Source: Robbsia sp. KACC 23696 (lineage in GTDB: Bacteria > Pseudomonadota > Gammaproteobacteria > Burkholderiales > Burkholderiaceae). From it: a stretch of 64,000 nt of DNA. The notes beneath the pieces were generated by a model, which saw nothing but the letters and a program-made list of their open reading frames with translations, had not been told where the DNA came from and searched no databases. Below, piece after piece: positions 1 to 8,462 of the stretch (the first letter of the stretch is position 1; the number at the start of each line of letters is the position of its first letter). Position numbers and translations under genes: made by a program. The stretch is taken from assembly GCF_039852015.1 (NCBI RefSeq), contig NZ_CP156628.1:1-64000 (forward strand). Direction: 5' to 3'.

Positions 1-876
1 ATGTCATTCGCTCGGCGGAAGATCGACCTGACATTTCGGCTAGGCACCGGCAATTTCGGCGAAAGCGGATCGAACACCGTCAAGGTGTCTGGCCTTCGGG
101 TGCACGCGTCCATTGAGAAGGCGGGCGGAGCATCAATGGGGACGGCGCACTTGCGTGTGTTCGGTCTAACGATGTCGATGATGAATCAGCTTACTGGCAT
201 CGTTGCTCTGATTGATGGACAGATCGCTTATCGCGCGAATGAGGTGGTTGTCGAGGCAGGCGATGACGTTGCGGGCATGTCGGTAATTTTTCAAGGGCAG
301 ATTGCAAAGTCGCAAATTGACATGAGTGGGGCGCCCGAGTCGGCTCTTATGATCGTCGGCACCGCCGGCTTATTCGATGCGTCGAAGCCCGTCCCGGCAG
401 TCAGTTACCCAGGGTCCGCTGATGCCGCTGTAATCATGCAGAACCTCGCGACGCAAAGCGGATATTCGTTCGAGAACAACGGCGTCAGCGTAATTCTTTC
501 GTCACCGTATTTTCATGGATCGGCGCGCGACCAAATGGTCGCTTGTGCGAATGCTGCTGGCATTGAATGGATTATTGATGATGGCGTGCTGGCTATCTGG
601 CCAAAGGGTGGCGCGCGCGGCGGCGCTATTCCCGTTGTGTCTCCCGAAACGGGAATGGTCGGATACCCGATTTACGACAGCCCCGGCATTACCGTCCGCA
701 CGGTCTTCAATAACCAATTGCTCTATGGGGCAAAGGTAAAGGTGGAGAGTTCACTCGCTTTTGCGAATGGGACGTTCATCATGTTCCATCTCGCTCATGA
801 GCTGCAAAGCGAGACGCCGAACGGGGCGTGGTTTACGCAATTTTATGGATCGGTGGGTAATGACGTCACCCAATAG
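1..876 (+). CDS. Phage baseplate hub protein
   Basis: This 291-residue protein begins at the first base of the window, so the ATG may be the true start or an internal Met. The N-terminus reads MSFARRKIDLTFRLGTG, followed by beta-rich sequence without membrane segments, as in the gp27/gpD-like hub proteins that hold the spike in contractile tails. The gene directly precedes the spike gene and overlaps it by 17 bases, the hub-spike order usual in myophage baseplate modules. The role as hub is inferred mostly from this position and from resemblance to prophage tail proteins of Burkholderia and Ralstonia. No catalytic motif is visible. Confidence 0.7.
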   Translation: MSFARRKIDLTFRLGTGNFGESGSNTVKVSGLRVHASIEKAGGASMGTAHLRVFGLTMSMMNQLTGIVALIDGQIAYRANEVVVEAGDDVAGMSVIFQGQIAKSQIDMSGAPESALMIVGTAGLFDASKPVPAVSYPGSADAAVIMQNLATQSGYSFENNGVSVILSSPYFHGSARDQMVACANAAGIEWIIDDGVLAIWPKGGARGGAIPVVSPETGMVGYPIYDSPGITVRTVFNNQLLYGAKVKVESSLAFANGTFIMFHLAHELQSETPNGAWFTQFYGSVGNDVTQ

Positions 877-1633
877 CGGCAAGGGATACACCGGTACTCA
901 GACTCCCCAGACAGCCGGCGCAGACTTCAATGCCCACACCTTCCTCGTCTGGTCGATCTTGGCGCGCGTTCGCACCATGCAGATCTGCAAAGTGATGGGC
1001 GTGACGAACGCGGGCGGCATCGAGGCGGTTGGGTTCGTCGATTTGCTGCCGCTGGTGAATCAAGTCGACGGCAACGGAAATGCGGTGCCGCACGGCACCA
1101 TCTACCGATGCCCGTATTTCCGGCTGCAAGGCGGCGACAACGCGGTGATCATCGATCCGGTGGTCGGGGATATCGGTTGGGCTGGGTTCGCGGACCGCGA
1201 CATCTCGAAGGTGGTCGCGACAAAGGCGCAGGCGAACCCGGGCAGCGGCCGAAAGTTCGATATGGCGGATGCCGTCTACTTCGGGGGAATTATCAACGGC
1301 ACGCCCAAGCAGTACATGGCCTTCTCGAGTAACGGCATCGACATCCTGTCGCCGACCAGGATCAGCCTGACGGCGCCAGTGATCGTGAGCAATGCGTCCA
1401 GCACCTTTACGGTCAACTCGCCGCAATCCCAGTTCAGCGGCGCGGTGATCGTCCAGGGCTTGCTGTCGTGGCTCGCCGGCATGACAGGTAGCGTCGTCAG
1501 CGGCGTGGCCTCGGTTATCACTGGCGCCGTGCAGTTTGTCGGGACTATCACGTCGAATGGCAAGAGTATTGACAGCACGCACACTCATGGTGGCGTGCAG
1601 GAGGGCGGCGACATCACCGACCCGCCGAACTGA
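860..1633 (+). CDS. Baseplate puncturing spike, Gp138-like
   Basis: The ATG at 860 gives 257 residues and a 17-base overlap with the hub gene; a longer reading from 761 adds residues that do not resemble the family. The N-terminal half has the character of a Gp138-type OB fold (about residues 25-120), followed by a beta-helix-like stretch rich in T, S, V and G (about 150-235). The C-terminal THTHGG segment matches the HxH metal-binding tip of membrane-puncturing spikes, where three chains coordinate an iron ion. It is expected to sit on the hub and pierce the outer membrane during tail contraction. The family call rests on motif and position, not on an alignment. Confidence 0.78.
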   Translation: MTSPNSGKGYTGTQTPQTAGADFNAHTFLVWSILARVRTMQICKVMGVTNAGGIEAVGFVDLLPLVNQVDGNGNAVPHGTIYRCPYFRLQGGDNAVIIDPVVGDIGWAGFADRDISKVVATKAQANPGSGRKFDMADAVYFGGIINGTPKQYMAFSSNGIDILSPTRISLTAPVIVSNASSTFTVNSPQSQFSGAVIVQGLLSWLAGMTGSVVSGVASVITGAVQFVGTITSNGKSIDSTHTHGGVQEGGDITDPPN

Positions 1634-1641
1634 GCGGAAAC

Positions 1642-2001
1642 ATGACGCAGACAGACACGCTTTACCTGGAACCGGATACCTGGGACTGGGCGCTCGATGC
1701 GAACGGCAACATCGCGGTCGCATCGGCGCCGTACAGCCTAGCGCAGGACGCCGCGAGCGCCTGCCGCACGTTCCTGGGCGAGTGCTACTACGACACGACG
1801 ATTGGCGTGGCCTACTGGACCGATATTCTTGGGCAGCGGGTGTCGCTGGTCACGCTCAAGGCGCAATTGGTGTCGGCCGCGATGACGGTGCCGGGCGTGA
1901 AGTCCGCGCGCGTCTTCGTCTCGGAGATCACGCAGCGAACATTGAAGGGGCAGGTCCAAGTCACTGATGCCGATGGCGTTACGTCAGTAGCCTCGTTCTA
2001 A
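1642..2001 (+). CDS. gp25-like baseplate wedge protein
   Basis: A 119-residue protein starting 8 bases after the spike gene, with a good GAGCGGAAAC spacer before its ATG. It contains WDWALDANGNIAVAS near residue 15 and ends in a charged beta strand. The size, the acidic N-terminus and the position between spike and baseplate J fit the gp25/W wedge family, whose members initiate sheath assembly in contractile tails. The canonical EPR motif of gp25 is not obvious, so it could also be a divergent member of another short baseplate family (for example DUF2634-like). It is probably translated with the genes before it. Confidence 0.62.
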   Translation: MTQTDTLYLEPDTWDWALDANGNIAVASAPYSLAQDAASACRTFLGECYYDTTIGVAYWTDILGQRVSLVTLKAQLVSAAMTVPGVKSARVFVSEITQRTLKGQVQVTDADGVTSVASF

Positions 2002-2021
2002 GCCGTATCACTCAGCAATCC

Positions 2022-2044
2022 AACCGCCTCCGGGCGGTTTTTTT
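2022..2044 (+). terminator. Rho-independent terminator inside tail operon
   Basis: A perfect 7-bp stem (AACCGCC/GGCGGTT) with a TCCG loop is followed by seven T residues. It lies between the gp25-like gene and the baseplate J gene. The same stem and the same downstream T tract plus ACGCC recur at 6361. Confidence 0.88.
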
Positions 2045-2055
2045 ACGCCCACTCA

Positions 2056-3483
2056 ATGACGACGTCCACCAATGTACCCGCACCGACTTTCGGCGCGACC
2101 GGCTTCGTCGCGCCCGCCGAGTCGGACGTTCTCGCGGGCGTTCAAGCCGATCAGCAGGCGGCGTTCGGCGGAAACCTCAATCCGAGCCTGACCACATCGC
2201 AAGGGCAGCTCGCGCAAAGCACGTCGGCAATCATCGGCGACAAGAACGATAAGTTCCTGGCGCTGGCCAACGGCGTGGACCCGGCGTACGCCGCGGGCCG
2301 GATGCAGGATGCGATCGGGCGGATCTATTTCATCACCCGCATCGCCGCGCAGGCGACTGTGATAGAAGCGCCCTGCATGGGCCTTGCTGGCACGGTGATC
2401 CCAGCGAACAACGCCCTAATCGTAGACGCTGCGGGAAACATCTGGTCGTGCACGGCGACGGTGACGATTCCGGCGAGCGGGACCGTGACGACGTCGTTTG
2501 CGTGCACGACCACAGGCCCTACCGCGGTGCCGGCGCTGAATGGCGTCTCGATCTACAAAGCGATCCCGGGATGGGATTCGGTGACGTGCGCCTCAGGCGT
2601 CGTCGGGAACGCCGTGGAGACGCGGACGGCATTCGAGTTTCGGCGTCGGCAGTCGGTCGCGCTCAATGCGCAAGGATCGCTGCCAGCTGTCCTTGGCGCG
2701 GTGTTCAACGTGTCCGGCGTGCTGGACGCCTATGCGACCGAGAACAACGAGTCGGTGCAGAGTGGCGCGGTCTTTACCGGTTCGATCACTGGGGGCACCC
2801 TCACGGTCTCTGCGGTGGAGTCCGGAACGCTTGCCGTCGGCCAGACGGTGGTTGGCACCGGCGTCAAGCAAAGCACCTTGATCACGGCGCTCGGCTCCGC
2901 GACCGGCGGCGTCGGCACCTACGCGGTCAGCATCAGCCAGACCGTGGCATCGACAGACATGACGGCGGCGGTCGGCGGTGTGCCGCTTGGCAAAAACTCG
3001 CTCTACATCGGCGTTACCGGGGGTGAGGCGCAAGCAGTGGGCGCGGCCATTTGGGGGAAGAAAAGTCCTGGCTGCAATTACAACGGCGACACCACGTTCA
3101 CCTACACGGATCCGGGTCCGACTGGCTACCCGTACAGCCCGCCATTGCCGACATACACCGGCAAGTTCCAGACCCTGAAGAACACGCCGATCTGGTTCTC
3201 GATCGCGATGCAGAACAACGCCAACGTTCCGTCGGATGCGATCGCGCAGGTGCAGGCGGCAATCATCGCCGCATTCACTGGGGCGGACGGCGGGACGCGC
3301 GCACGAGTCGGCTCGTGGATCTTCGCGAGTCGCTTCTACGGAAGCATCGCCGCGCTCGGCACGTGGGCTCTGATCTATTCGATTGAGCTCGGCGTCGGTG
3401 TTGCCGATCAGAACGCGGTGCTGATGCAGATCGACCAGGAGCCGACAACAGCCGCGACCAACATCTCGGTGGTGTTCACCTGA
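2056..3483 (+). CDS. Baseplate J-like protein
   Basis: 475 residues. The N-terminus (PTFGATGFVAPAESDVLAGV, then a DINAAF-like region with NPSLTTSQGQLAQS) is typical of baseplate J/gp47 proteins, which form the wedge ring linking the hub to the fibres. The middle carries an inserted module at about residues 235-310 ending in GTYAVSISQTVASTDM, a module seen in other phage structural proteins. The C-terminus contains a Pro/Tyr-rich linker and an Ala-rich helix. The ATG lies 12 bases after a terminator T tract and has no clear Shine-Dalgarno sequence, which is unusual for a structural gene. It is followed one base later by the DUF2612 gene. Confidence 0.83.
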   Translation: MTTSTNVPAPTFGATGFVAPAESDVLAGVQADQQAAFGGNLNPSLTTSQGQLAQSTSAIIGDKNDKFLALANGVDPAYAAGRMQDAIGRIYFITRIAAQATVIEAPCMGLAGTVIPANNALIVDAAGNIWSCTATVTIPASGTVTTSFACTTTGPTAVPALNGVSIYKAIPGWDSVTCASGVVGNAVETRTAFEFRRRQSVALNAQGSLPAVLGAVFNVSGVLDAYATENNESVQSGAVFTGSITGGTLTVSAVESGTLAVGQTVVGTGVKQSTLITALGSATGGVGTYAVSISQTVASTDMTAAVGGVPLGKNSLYIGVTGGEAQAVGAAIWGKKSPGCNYNGDTTFTYTDPGPTGYPYSPPLPTYTGKFQTLKNTPIWFSIAMQNNANVPSDAIAQVQAAIIAAFTGADGGTRARVGSWIFASRFYGSIAALGTWALIYSIELGVGVADQNAVLMQIDQEPTTAATNISVVFT

Positions 3484-3484
3484 C

Positions 3485-4135
3485 ATGGAAAATCTCATCG
3501 ACACGAAGCTGTCGCAGTACGCGAACAGCCCAAAAATGATGTCGCTGATCGCGTCGCTCAATGATGCGATCGATCCAGCGGCTGACATCGATGCGTTCTA
3601 CGAGATGGTGTGGAACATCGACACTGCGCAGGGATATGGCCTTCAAGTGTGGGGGCGCATCGTCGGCGTGTCCGATGTGTTGACGGTGGCCGGTGGTAAG
3701 ACGCTCGGCTTTGATGAAGCCGGTACCGACTCGGCGGATCCATTTGGTCAGTCTCCGTTTTATTCGGGCGAGCCAACTACATCGAATTACGTACTGGCGC
3801 CGGACGCTTTTCGGCAACTGATCCTGATCAAGGCGCTTGCCAACGTCAGCAACTGCTCGATCGCGACCTACAACCTGATTCTCATGCAGCTCTTCGCGGG
3901 CCGCGGCAACGCCTATGTCACCGACACCGGCGAAATGAGCGCGCGGCTCACGTTTGAATTCCTTTTGTCCGATGTCGAGATAGCGATCTTGAAACAGTCG
4001 GGCGCGTTTGCGCCGCCGACTGGTGTGCGCTTCGACATCTTGAATTTGGATATCGGCGCCACCTTCGGATTTTCCGAGGCAGGCGCTAAGTCGGCCGGGT
4101 TCGGCCAGGGCAGTTTTTTTGACGGATATGCTTGA
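3485..4135 (+). CDS. DUF2612 phage tail protein
   Basis: 216 residues starting one base after the J gene stop. The segment WNIDTAQGYGLQVWGRIVGV at about residues 40-60 is the hallmark of DUF2612 proteins, which replace tail protein I (gp53-like) after J in many podo- and myophage prophages. They probably connect baseplate to tail fibre. Two repeated glycine/phenylalanine-rich segments (GFDEAGTDSADPFGQ near 78 and GFSEAGAKSAGFGQ near 197) have the same pattern, hinting at an internal structural repeat. Its TGA overlaps the ATG of the fibre gene (TGATG), indicating translational coupling. Confidence 0.82.
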   Translation: MENLIDTKLSQYANSPKMMSLIASLNDAIDPAADIDAFYEMVWNIDTAQGYGLQVWGRIVGVSDVLTVAGGKTLGFDEAGTDSADPFGQSPFYSGEPTTSNYVLAPDAFRQLILIKALANVSNCSIATYNLILMQLFAGRGNAYVTDTGEMSARLTFEFLLSDVEIAILKQSGAFAPPTGVRFDILNLDIGATFGFSEAGAKSAGFGQGSFFDGYA

Positions 4136-6051
4136 TGAACGGTACCAACATTCCTTCGAAGTTCCCTATACCGTTTGCAAACGCAGCCGGCGCGGGCTAT
4201 ATCCGCACGATCCCCGAGGCATCGCAGATCAGTGTGACAGCGGGCGCCGCGTCACTCACCGATGGTTTCGTTCCGTTGAATTTCCTGCCGGTCGCGGCAG
4301 GCGGCGTGCCGCCCTCCGGAGCAGATTTCAACGGCATTCTCAACCCGATCACTGCTGCGATCCGCTGGGCCAGCGCAGGGATGGGTTATCCGTTTGACGC
4401 GGATTTTGCCGCAGCCATTGATGGCTACCCGCTGGGCGCCCTTATCCCGAAAGCCGATTACTCGGGGTTCTGGCTGAACACGGTCGCCGCGAATTCGTCC
4501 AATCCGGACGAGGGTGGCGAAGGGTGGGCGCAGCCCTACGCCTCCCTCAACGGATCCCCCTCAAACCGCTTCAGCGCAGCTGATGCTGTAGCTGCGACTG
4601 ATGTGGTGAATCTCGAGACGCTTCTCGCGTCCTTCGGGTCGTATAGAGATCTCGCATATTCGACGGCTCCCATTACGCTGTCGGAATTTGAGGGCGTCTT
4701 CTATTACACGAAGATCACCGCTGCAACGACATGGACGTTGCCGGCGGCGTCTTCGTTGGCGCTTCGTTCAAGCTGTCGCGTAGCAAACTTCGGGAGCGCC
4801 GCGTTGACGGTTGCCTGCGCGAACGGAAATGCTTTTGACGGTCCCGCAGCAGTGCCTGGGGCGACGTCGATTCTCGTCCCTCCTGGTACGTTTGTTGACA
4901 TCACGGTGACCACGTCAACGGCATTCACGCTGACGGGCGGAACATCGCTTGCGCAATACAACGAATTTCCCGTTGGGGCCGCGGTAAGTTCGTATGCAGC
5001 AGCGCAACTGCAGCAAGTGCAAGCGATGCGCGGGCAGTATCAAGGCTATCTTGGTTATACGGGCGCATCTGCTGTTTCGCTCGGTGTATCCGCGCTCGGC
5101 AATTGGGTTTCTCTCTACGGTTCGACCGCGCAGACACTGACGCTCCCCCCAATAGGCACTGCCGGGCTAACCACGAATAGCATTATTGATTTCGAGAATA
5201 CGGGTACGGCTAATTGGGTCATCAGTGTAAGCGATGGTTCCGTGATGTCTGTTGCTACCCAAGCACTAACGGCTGTGACGATTCGACCCGGCGATACTGC
5301 GCGCTTTGTTGTTGGGGCGTATTGGACGTTAAGCTCGGGTTCCACACTGCTGCAGTTTAGTCCGATCATAATTGCCACTGCCACGCAACCCGCCCACGCC
5401 CTGCAACGCCAGCAAGTTGGCCGCATGACGTTCACGGCCAGCGGCTCGGTTGTTGTGCCTCCAGGCATTACGCAGATTGTTGTGGATGCTTGCGCGGCAG
5501 GCGGCGGTGGCGGCGGCGGTGCTTCCGGTACTAGCGGCGTTGGGTCTGGGGGCGGCGGCGGTGGTGCAGGCCAATCGGCGGTGCATCGCTTACTCAACGT
5601 AACCCCCGGTGAAACGATCACCGTTACGGTGCCTGCTGCGACTAACGGCGGTACGGCTAATACTGCGGGTGGGAACGGCGGGAATCTTACGATTGTCGGC
5701 AGCGTATCAGGCACATTGCTTACCCTTACGGGTGGAACGGGCGGTGGCGGCGGCGTTAATTTAGTGGGCTATGCAGGCGGCGCAGCAGGCGGCGCAGGAT
5801 ACCCGAAAGGGACAGATGGCTCAGATAGTGGTAGCAGCTACGCAGGCGGCGACGGCGGCACGGGCGCGTCAGGGCCTTTCGGCGGCGGCGGTGGTGGTGG
5901 GCGCGGCGGCCAATCATCTGGCCTAGTTGGCTCAGTGGCGGGCGGATATGGGACTGGCGGCGGTGCGGGCGGCGGTTATTACATCTCAGGCGCAGGTACA
6001 GGAGCCATAGGGTTTGGCGGCTCCCAGGGTTTTGCATACATTCAATGGTAA
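4135..6051 (+). CDS. Tail fibre with glycine-rich tip
   Basis: 638 residues from the ATG overlapping the preceding stop; a TTG one codon earlier is possible. The N-terminal part (about 1-140) includes PPSGADFNGILNPITAAIRW, the conserved attachment region of a family of prophage tail fibres. The middle is beta-rich. From about residue 425 on, the sequence becomes extremely glycine-rich with many GGGGG runs, resembling the polyglycine-II receptor-binding tips of phage adhesins. The protein probably recognises the host surface. The antisense strand of this Gly-rich part is open over long stretches; this is a composition artefact. Confidence 0.8.
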   Translation: MNGTNIPSKFPIPFANAAGAGYIRTIPEASQISVTAGAASLTDGFVPLNFLPVAAGGVPPSGADFNGILNPITAAIRWASAGMGYPFDADFAAAIDGYPLGALIPKADYSGFWLNTVAANSSNPDEGGEGWAQPYASLNGSPSNRFSAADAVAATDVVNLETLLASFGSYRDLAYSTAPITLSEFEGVFYYTKITAATTWTLPAASSLALRSSCRVANFGSAALTVACANGNAFDGPAAVPGATSILVPPGTFVDITVTTSTAFTLTGGTSLAQYNEFPVGAAVSSYAAAQLQQVQAMRGQYQGYLGYTGASAVSLGVSALGNWVSLYGSTAQTLTLPPIGTAGLTTNSIIDFENTGTANWVISVSDGSVMSVATQALTAVTIRPGDTARFVVGAYWTLSSGSTLLQFSPIIIATATQPAHALQRQQVGRMTFTASGSVVVPPGITQIVVDACAAGGGGGGGASGTSGVGSGGGGGGAGQSAVHRLLNVTPGETITVTVPAATNGGTANTAGGNGGNLTIVGSVSGTLLTLTGGTGGGGGVNLVGYAGGAAGGAGYPKGTDGSDSGSSYAGGDGGTGASGPFGGGGGGGRGGQSSGLVGSVAGGYGTGGGAGGGYYISGAGTGAIGFGGSQGFAYIQW

Positions 6052-6055
6052 TTTG

Positions 6056-6340
6056 ATGAGCACATACGCGACAGTAAAAGACGGCATCGTCACGAACCTT
6101 ATCCTCATCGAGGCCGACAGCGTGGTAGTGGTTCCCGATCCCACGAAAGTGAACATAGGCGACAGCTACGCTGACGGCGTTTTCACTCCGGCGAAGACGG
6201 AAGAGAACGAAACGACCGCCGGCGCAACCGATAGCGGTACGACATCGACCGCGACTGAAACAGATTCGGCCGCAACCGGGACGACTGCCGCCGAAAGCGG
6301 AACGGATCCAACCACTACGCCCGCAGACACGACGAAGTGA
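6056..6340 (+). CDS. Small tail-fibre partner protein
   Basis: 94 residues from the ATG at 6056, five bases after the fibre stop. The N-terminal half (STYATVKDGIVTNLILIEAD, then GDSYADGVFTPA) resembles the short accessory proteins that follow tail fibre genes and may act as fibre chaperones or caps. The C-terminal half (from about residue 45) is a low-complexity Thr/Ala/Glu/Ser tract that is probably disordered. A terminator follows. Function is inferred from position and N-terminal character only. Confidence 0.6.
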   Translation: MSTYATVKDGIVTNLILIEADSVVVVPDPTKVNIGDSYADGVFTPAKTEENETTAGATDSGTTSTATETDSAATGTTAAESGTDPTTTPADTTK

Positions 6341-6360
6341 TCCGCCGCCGACCCAACACC

Positions 6361-6383
6361 AACCGCCTGAGGGCGGTTTTTTT
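6361..6383 (+). terminator. Terminator between fibre and lysis genes
   Basis: The stem AACCGCC/GGCGGTT with loop TGAG is followed by seven T residues and ACGCC. Apart from the loop it equals the terminator at 2022. It lies 20 bases before the start of the lysis block. Confidence 0.88.
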
Positions 6384-6402
6384 ACGCCTAAAGGAGACGG
6401 AA

Positions 6403-6894
6403 ATGCCAAACAGAGAGGGCGGTCGATACAGCCCGCCGATACGTGGCAGGTTGGCAGCGCGGCACACCCTGCTGGCCGAGACTTACATGGGCATCACGAT
6501 GATTGCCCTCGGCTACAGCGGTCAGACGGGCGGCGATGGGTCGGGCGTCCTGCATCAAGTCCTGGAGCGCATGGGCATCGACGACATCTGGGGCTATTGC
6601 TTCATCGTTATCGGGCTCGCCATGGTCTGGTTCTCTCTGAGCGAATTTTTCATCGGACGCCACTGGGACGACAAGACGATTTCATGGTTCGCCACGTGGC
6701 GAAAGGGCTGTGCAGCGTCCGCCGGGATTCTGTGGCTCATCGTGGGCTACCTCCTCTCCACCACTTCATTGAGCGCCTTCAAAGGCTTGACCCTGACTGT
6801 GCCGGTGCATCTCGCGTTGGCTGCTTATTTCGTGTGGGAGAACAGCCGTGTACGGTTTTTTATCGGTAAAGAGTCACTTGCGCGGGCTCGTTAG
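6403..6894 (+). CDS. Phage membrane protein, lysis block
   Basis: 163 residues from the ATG at 6403, chosen because AAGGAGACGG lies directly upstream. Three to four hydrophobic helices are visible: about residues 30-45 (GITMIALGYSG), 65-85 (YCFIVIGLAMVWFSLSEFF), 103-122 (AASAGILWLIVGYLL) and 130-150. It has no signal peptide and no known motif. It overlaps the next membrane protein gene by 47 bases, so the two are probably co-translated. Standing just before the holin-like genes, it may modulate lysis (antiholin-like) or superinfection, but no specific function can be assigned. Confidence 0.6.
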   Translation: MPNREGGRYSPPIRGRLAARHTLLAETYMGITMIALGYSGQTGGDGSGVLHQVLERMGIDDIWGYCFIVIGLAMVWFSLSEFFIGRHWDDKTISWFATWRKGCAASAGILWLIVGYLLSTTSLSAFKGLTLTVPVHLALAAYFVWENSRVRFFIGKESLARAR

Positions 6895-7279
6895 CCTGGT
6901 CTGCTGCTGCGTTGCTTTCGCTTCTGCGGCGTATGCGGCATCGGTTGTCGTCGTGCCGGTCGAGTCTGCCGGCGACGTCTTCATCAAATACGCCTGGGTG
7001 ATCTTTATCAGCCTGTCTGGCTGGGCGGTGAACTCTCTGCCGGTGCTCGCGGATTGGGGTGAGGGCACGCCTAGGCGAAAGCTCGTGATCGTGCAAGGCG
7101 TCATTCAGGCGCTGTTCTTCGGCGTCATGGCTTTCTGGGGAGCCTCCGGGGCCAACCAAAACATCATGGCCTGTTACCTCGCTGCCGCATCGGCGGCTTG
7201 GGCGGGCGATCGTTATTTCACGTTCGGCAGGAAAGATCCGAGCACACCGGCTGGCCCGGATACGGAAGGGGCAAAGTGA
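6848..7279 (+). CDS. Putative holin
   Basis: 143 residues starting with GTG inside the preceding gene. An N-terminal hydrophobic segment ending in AAYA could be a signal anchor (about residues 13-30). Two more helices follow at about 45-62 (YAWVIFISLSGWAVNSLPVL) and 80-100 (IVQGVIQALFFGVMAFWG), then a short one, and a charged C-terminus. Small size, several helices, charged tail and position before an endolysin and spanins fit a phage holin that forms lethal membrane lesions. The exact holin class cannot be stated. Confidence 0.55.
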   Translation: MYGFLSVKSHLRGLVSLVCCCVAFASAAYAASVVVVPVESAGDVFIKYAWVIFISLSGWAVNSLPVLADWGEGTPRRKLVIVQGVIQALFFGVMAFWGASGANQNIMACYLAAASAAWAGDRYFTFGRKDPSTPAGPDTEGAK

Positions 7280-7603
7280 GTGAACAAGATCGAAGTGAAG
7301 CTGGTGGCGGACGCCCGTCACTTTTACAAGTGGTCCTCGGTGCGCTGGCAAGTCTTTTTGGTCGCGATCGTGGCGGCAGCGGGGCACCTCCCGGAGCTGT
7401 TGGAGCACCTGCCGACCGTACTGGATTGGCTGAACCAGAATTGGCCAGCATTGCAGCCGTTTCTGGCTCGCGTGTTCCCATCGGTCAGCGCGTCGAATTG
7501 GGTGGCGATCGCGCAGGTGCTGGCGATTCTGCTGCGGGTGACGTCGATCGAGCGAGTGCCATCTCCACAGGCGCAGTCCAACCCCGCGGAGCCTCAGGCA
7601 TGA
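7280..7603 (+). CDS. Small membrane protein, holin-like
   Basis: 107 residues starting with GTG immediately after the preceding TGA. One clear hydrophobic helix (WQVFLVAIVAAAGHLPELL, about residues 23-42) and a second weaker one near 72-88 (WVAIAQVLAILLRV) are present, with a Pro/Gln-rich tail. It overlaps the endolysin start (ATGA). This short bitopic protein is a common companion of prophage lysis cassettes, possibly a second holin or pinholin. The function is inferred from position. Confidence 0.55.
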   Translation: MNKIEVKLVADARHFYKWSSVRWQVFLVAIVAAAGHLPELLEHLPTVLDWLNQNWPALQPFLARVFPSVSASNWVAIAQVLAILLRVTSIERVPSPQAQSNPAEPQA

Positions 7604-8139
7604 CGGCGAACCGCAGGGCATTCCTGCAGATGCTTCGTTACTCGGAAGGCACCGCGACGACGCCAGGCACGAAGTATCAAGGCTACGACGTGGTGGTACG
7701 CGGCATCGTCGTTGATGATCAGCGTCGGCCGGTGCTCGATTCGAAGGGCAACGCGCGCTTGGCGCCGATCGAACTCATGACCGACTTCTCGACGCATCCC
7801 TTTGCGAACGGGCGACCGTCGAAGATCATCAATGCGCATGGCCTGTTGTCAACCGCGTCGGGCGGCCTGCAGATCAAGCTATCGAATTGGCGCTATTACG
7901 GCCCGCTCGTAGGCGCCAAGGATTTTGGACCGGACAATCAGGATGCAATCGCGCTCTACATGATCAACGAGCGCGGCGCGCTCGGATTGATAGATGCGGG
8001 GCGCTTCGATGACGCCGTCGCGCGCGTTGCAAATCTGTGGGCGAGCCTGCCGAGCGCCGGCTATGGCCAACTCGAACATCCGATCGACACCGTTCGTTCC
8101 TACTACCTCGCCGCCGGCGGGACTGTGAGTGCCAGCTAA
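7600..8139 (+). CDS. Endolysin, GH104 (lambda R-like transglycosylase)
   Basis: 179 residues from the ATG overlapping the preceding stop. It matches the lambda R lytic transglycosylase pattern along its length: RRAFLQMLRYSEGT with the catalytic Glu at about residue 18, then KYQGYDVVV, FSTHPFANGRP, TASGGLQIKLSNWRYY, DNQDAIALYMINERGALG and NLWASLPSAGYGQ. It cleaves the MurNAc-GlcNAc bond of peptidoglycan with formation of anhydro-muramic acid. There is no signal peptide, so release must depend on the holins upstream. A longer in-frame reading from 7198 lies over the membrane protein genes and is rejected. Confidence 0.93.
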   Translation: MTANRRAFLQMLRYSEGTATTPGTKYQGYDVVVRGIVVDDQRRPVLDSKGNARLAPIELMTDFSTHPFANGRPSKIINAHGLLSTASGGLQIKLSNWRYYGPLVGAKDFGPDNQDAIALYMINERGALGLIDAGRFDDAVARVANLWASLPSAGYGQLEHPIDTVRSYYLAAGGTVSAS

Positions 8140-8462
8140 TGCTGACCGACCTTCAAATCTTCAACGCTGCATGGACCGCAATCAAGGTGGTGCTCGGTTG
8201 GTTCGGCATCGCGATCGGTAGCGACAAGCCGAAGCCGGACGAGAACACGCAAGCCGTCGAGGTCGCCAATAAGTCCGGCCGGTTGTCGGCCGATCAGGCG
8301 CGCGAGACGCGTGCCGACACCCAAAAGGAGCTATCCGCAAATGATTTGCAAACTGACGCTGGTGTTGCTCGCGTGCGTGACGCTGGCAGCGTGTCCGATG
8401 AGAACGCCGCCGTCCGTGACGAGCTCGCTCGCGCCCGTGCACGTGCTCACGACGACAGTTGA
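8139..8462 (+). CDS. Putative inner-membrane spanin (Rz-like)
   Basis: 107 residues; its ATG overlaps the endolysin stop (TAATG). A single hydrophobic helix near the N-terminus (about residues 8-28, WTAIKVVLGWFGIAIG) is followed by a long, highly charged, probably helical periplasmic segment with many E, R, K and A. The second spanin gene starts inside it in another reading frame, the classic overlapping Rz/Rz1 layout. It is shorter than lambda Rz (153 residues), so assignment relies on topology and on the embedded lipoprotein gene. Confidence 0.62.
   Translation: MLTDLQIFNAAWTAIKVVLGWFGIAIGSDKPKPDENTQAVEVANKSGRLSADQARETRADTQKELSANDLQTDAGVARVRDAGSVSDENAAVRDELARARARAHDDS

Noticed and set aside
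2593-3588. 331-codon leftward frame opposite baseplate J
   Set aside because: Arg-rich shadow with no domain; the opposite strand encodes a recognised phage protein.
5115-5714. Pro-rich leftward frame opposite the fibre Gly repeats
   Set aside because: GGC/GGT glycine codons read as Pro/Ala/Thr codons on the other strand; it is a composition effect.
7198-7599. N-terminal extension of the endolysin to 313 residues
   Set aside because: It would overlap two membrane protein genes completely, and the lambda R-like domain starts at the ATG at 7600.
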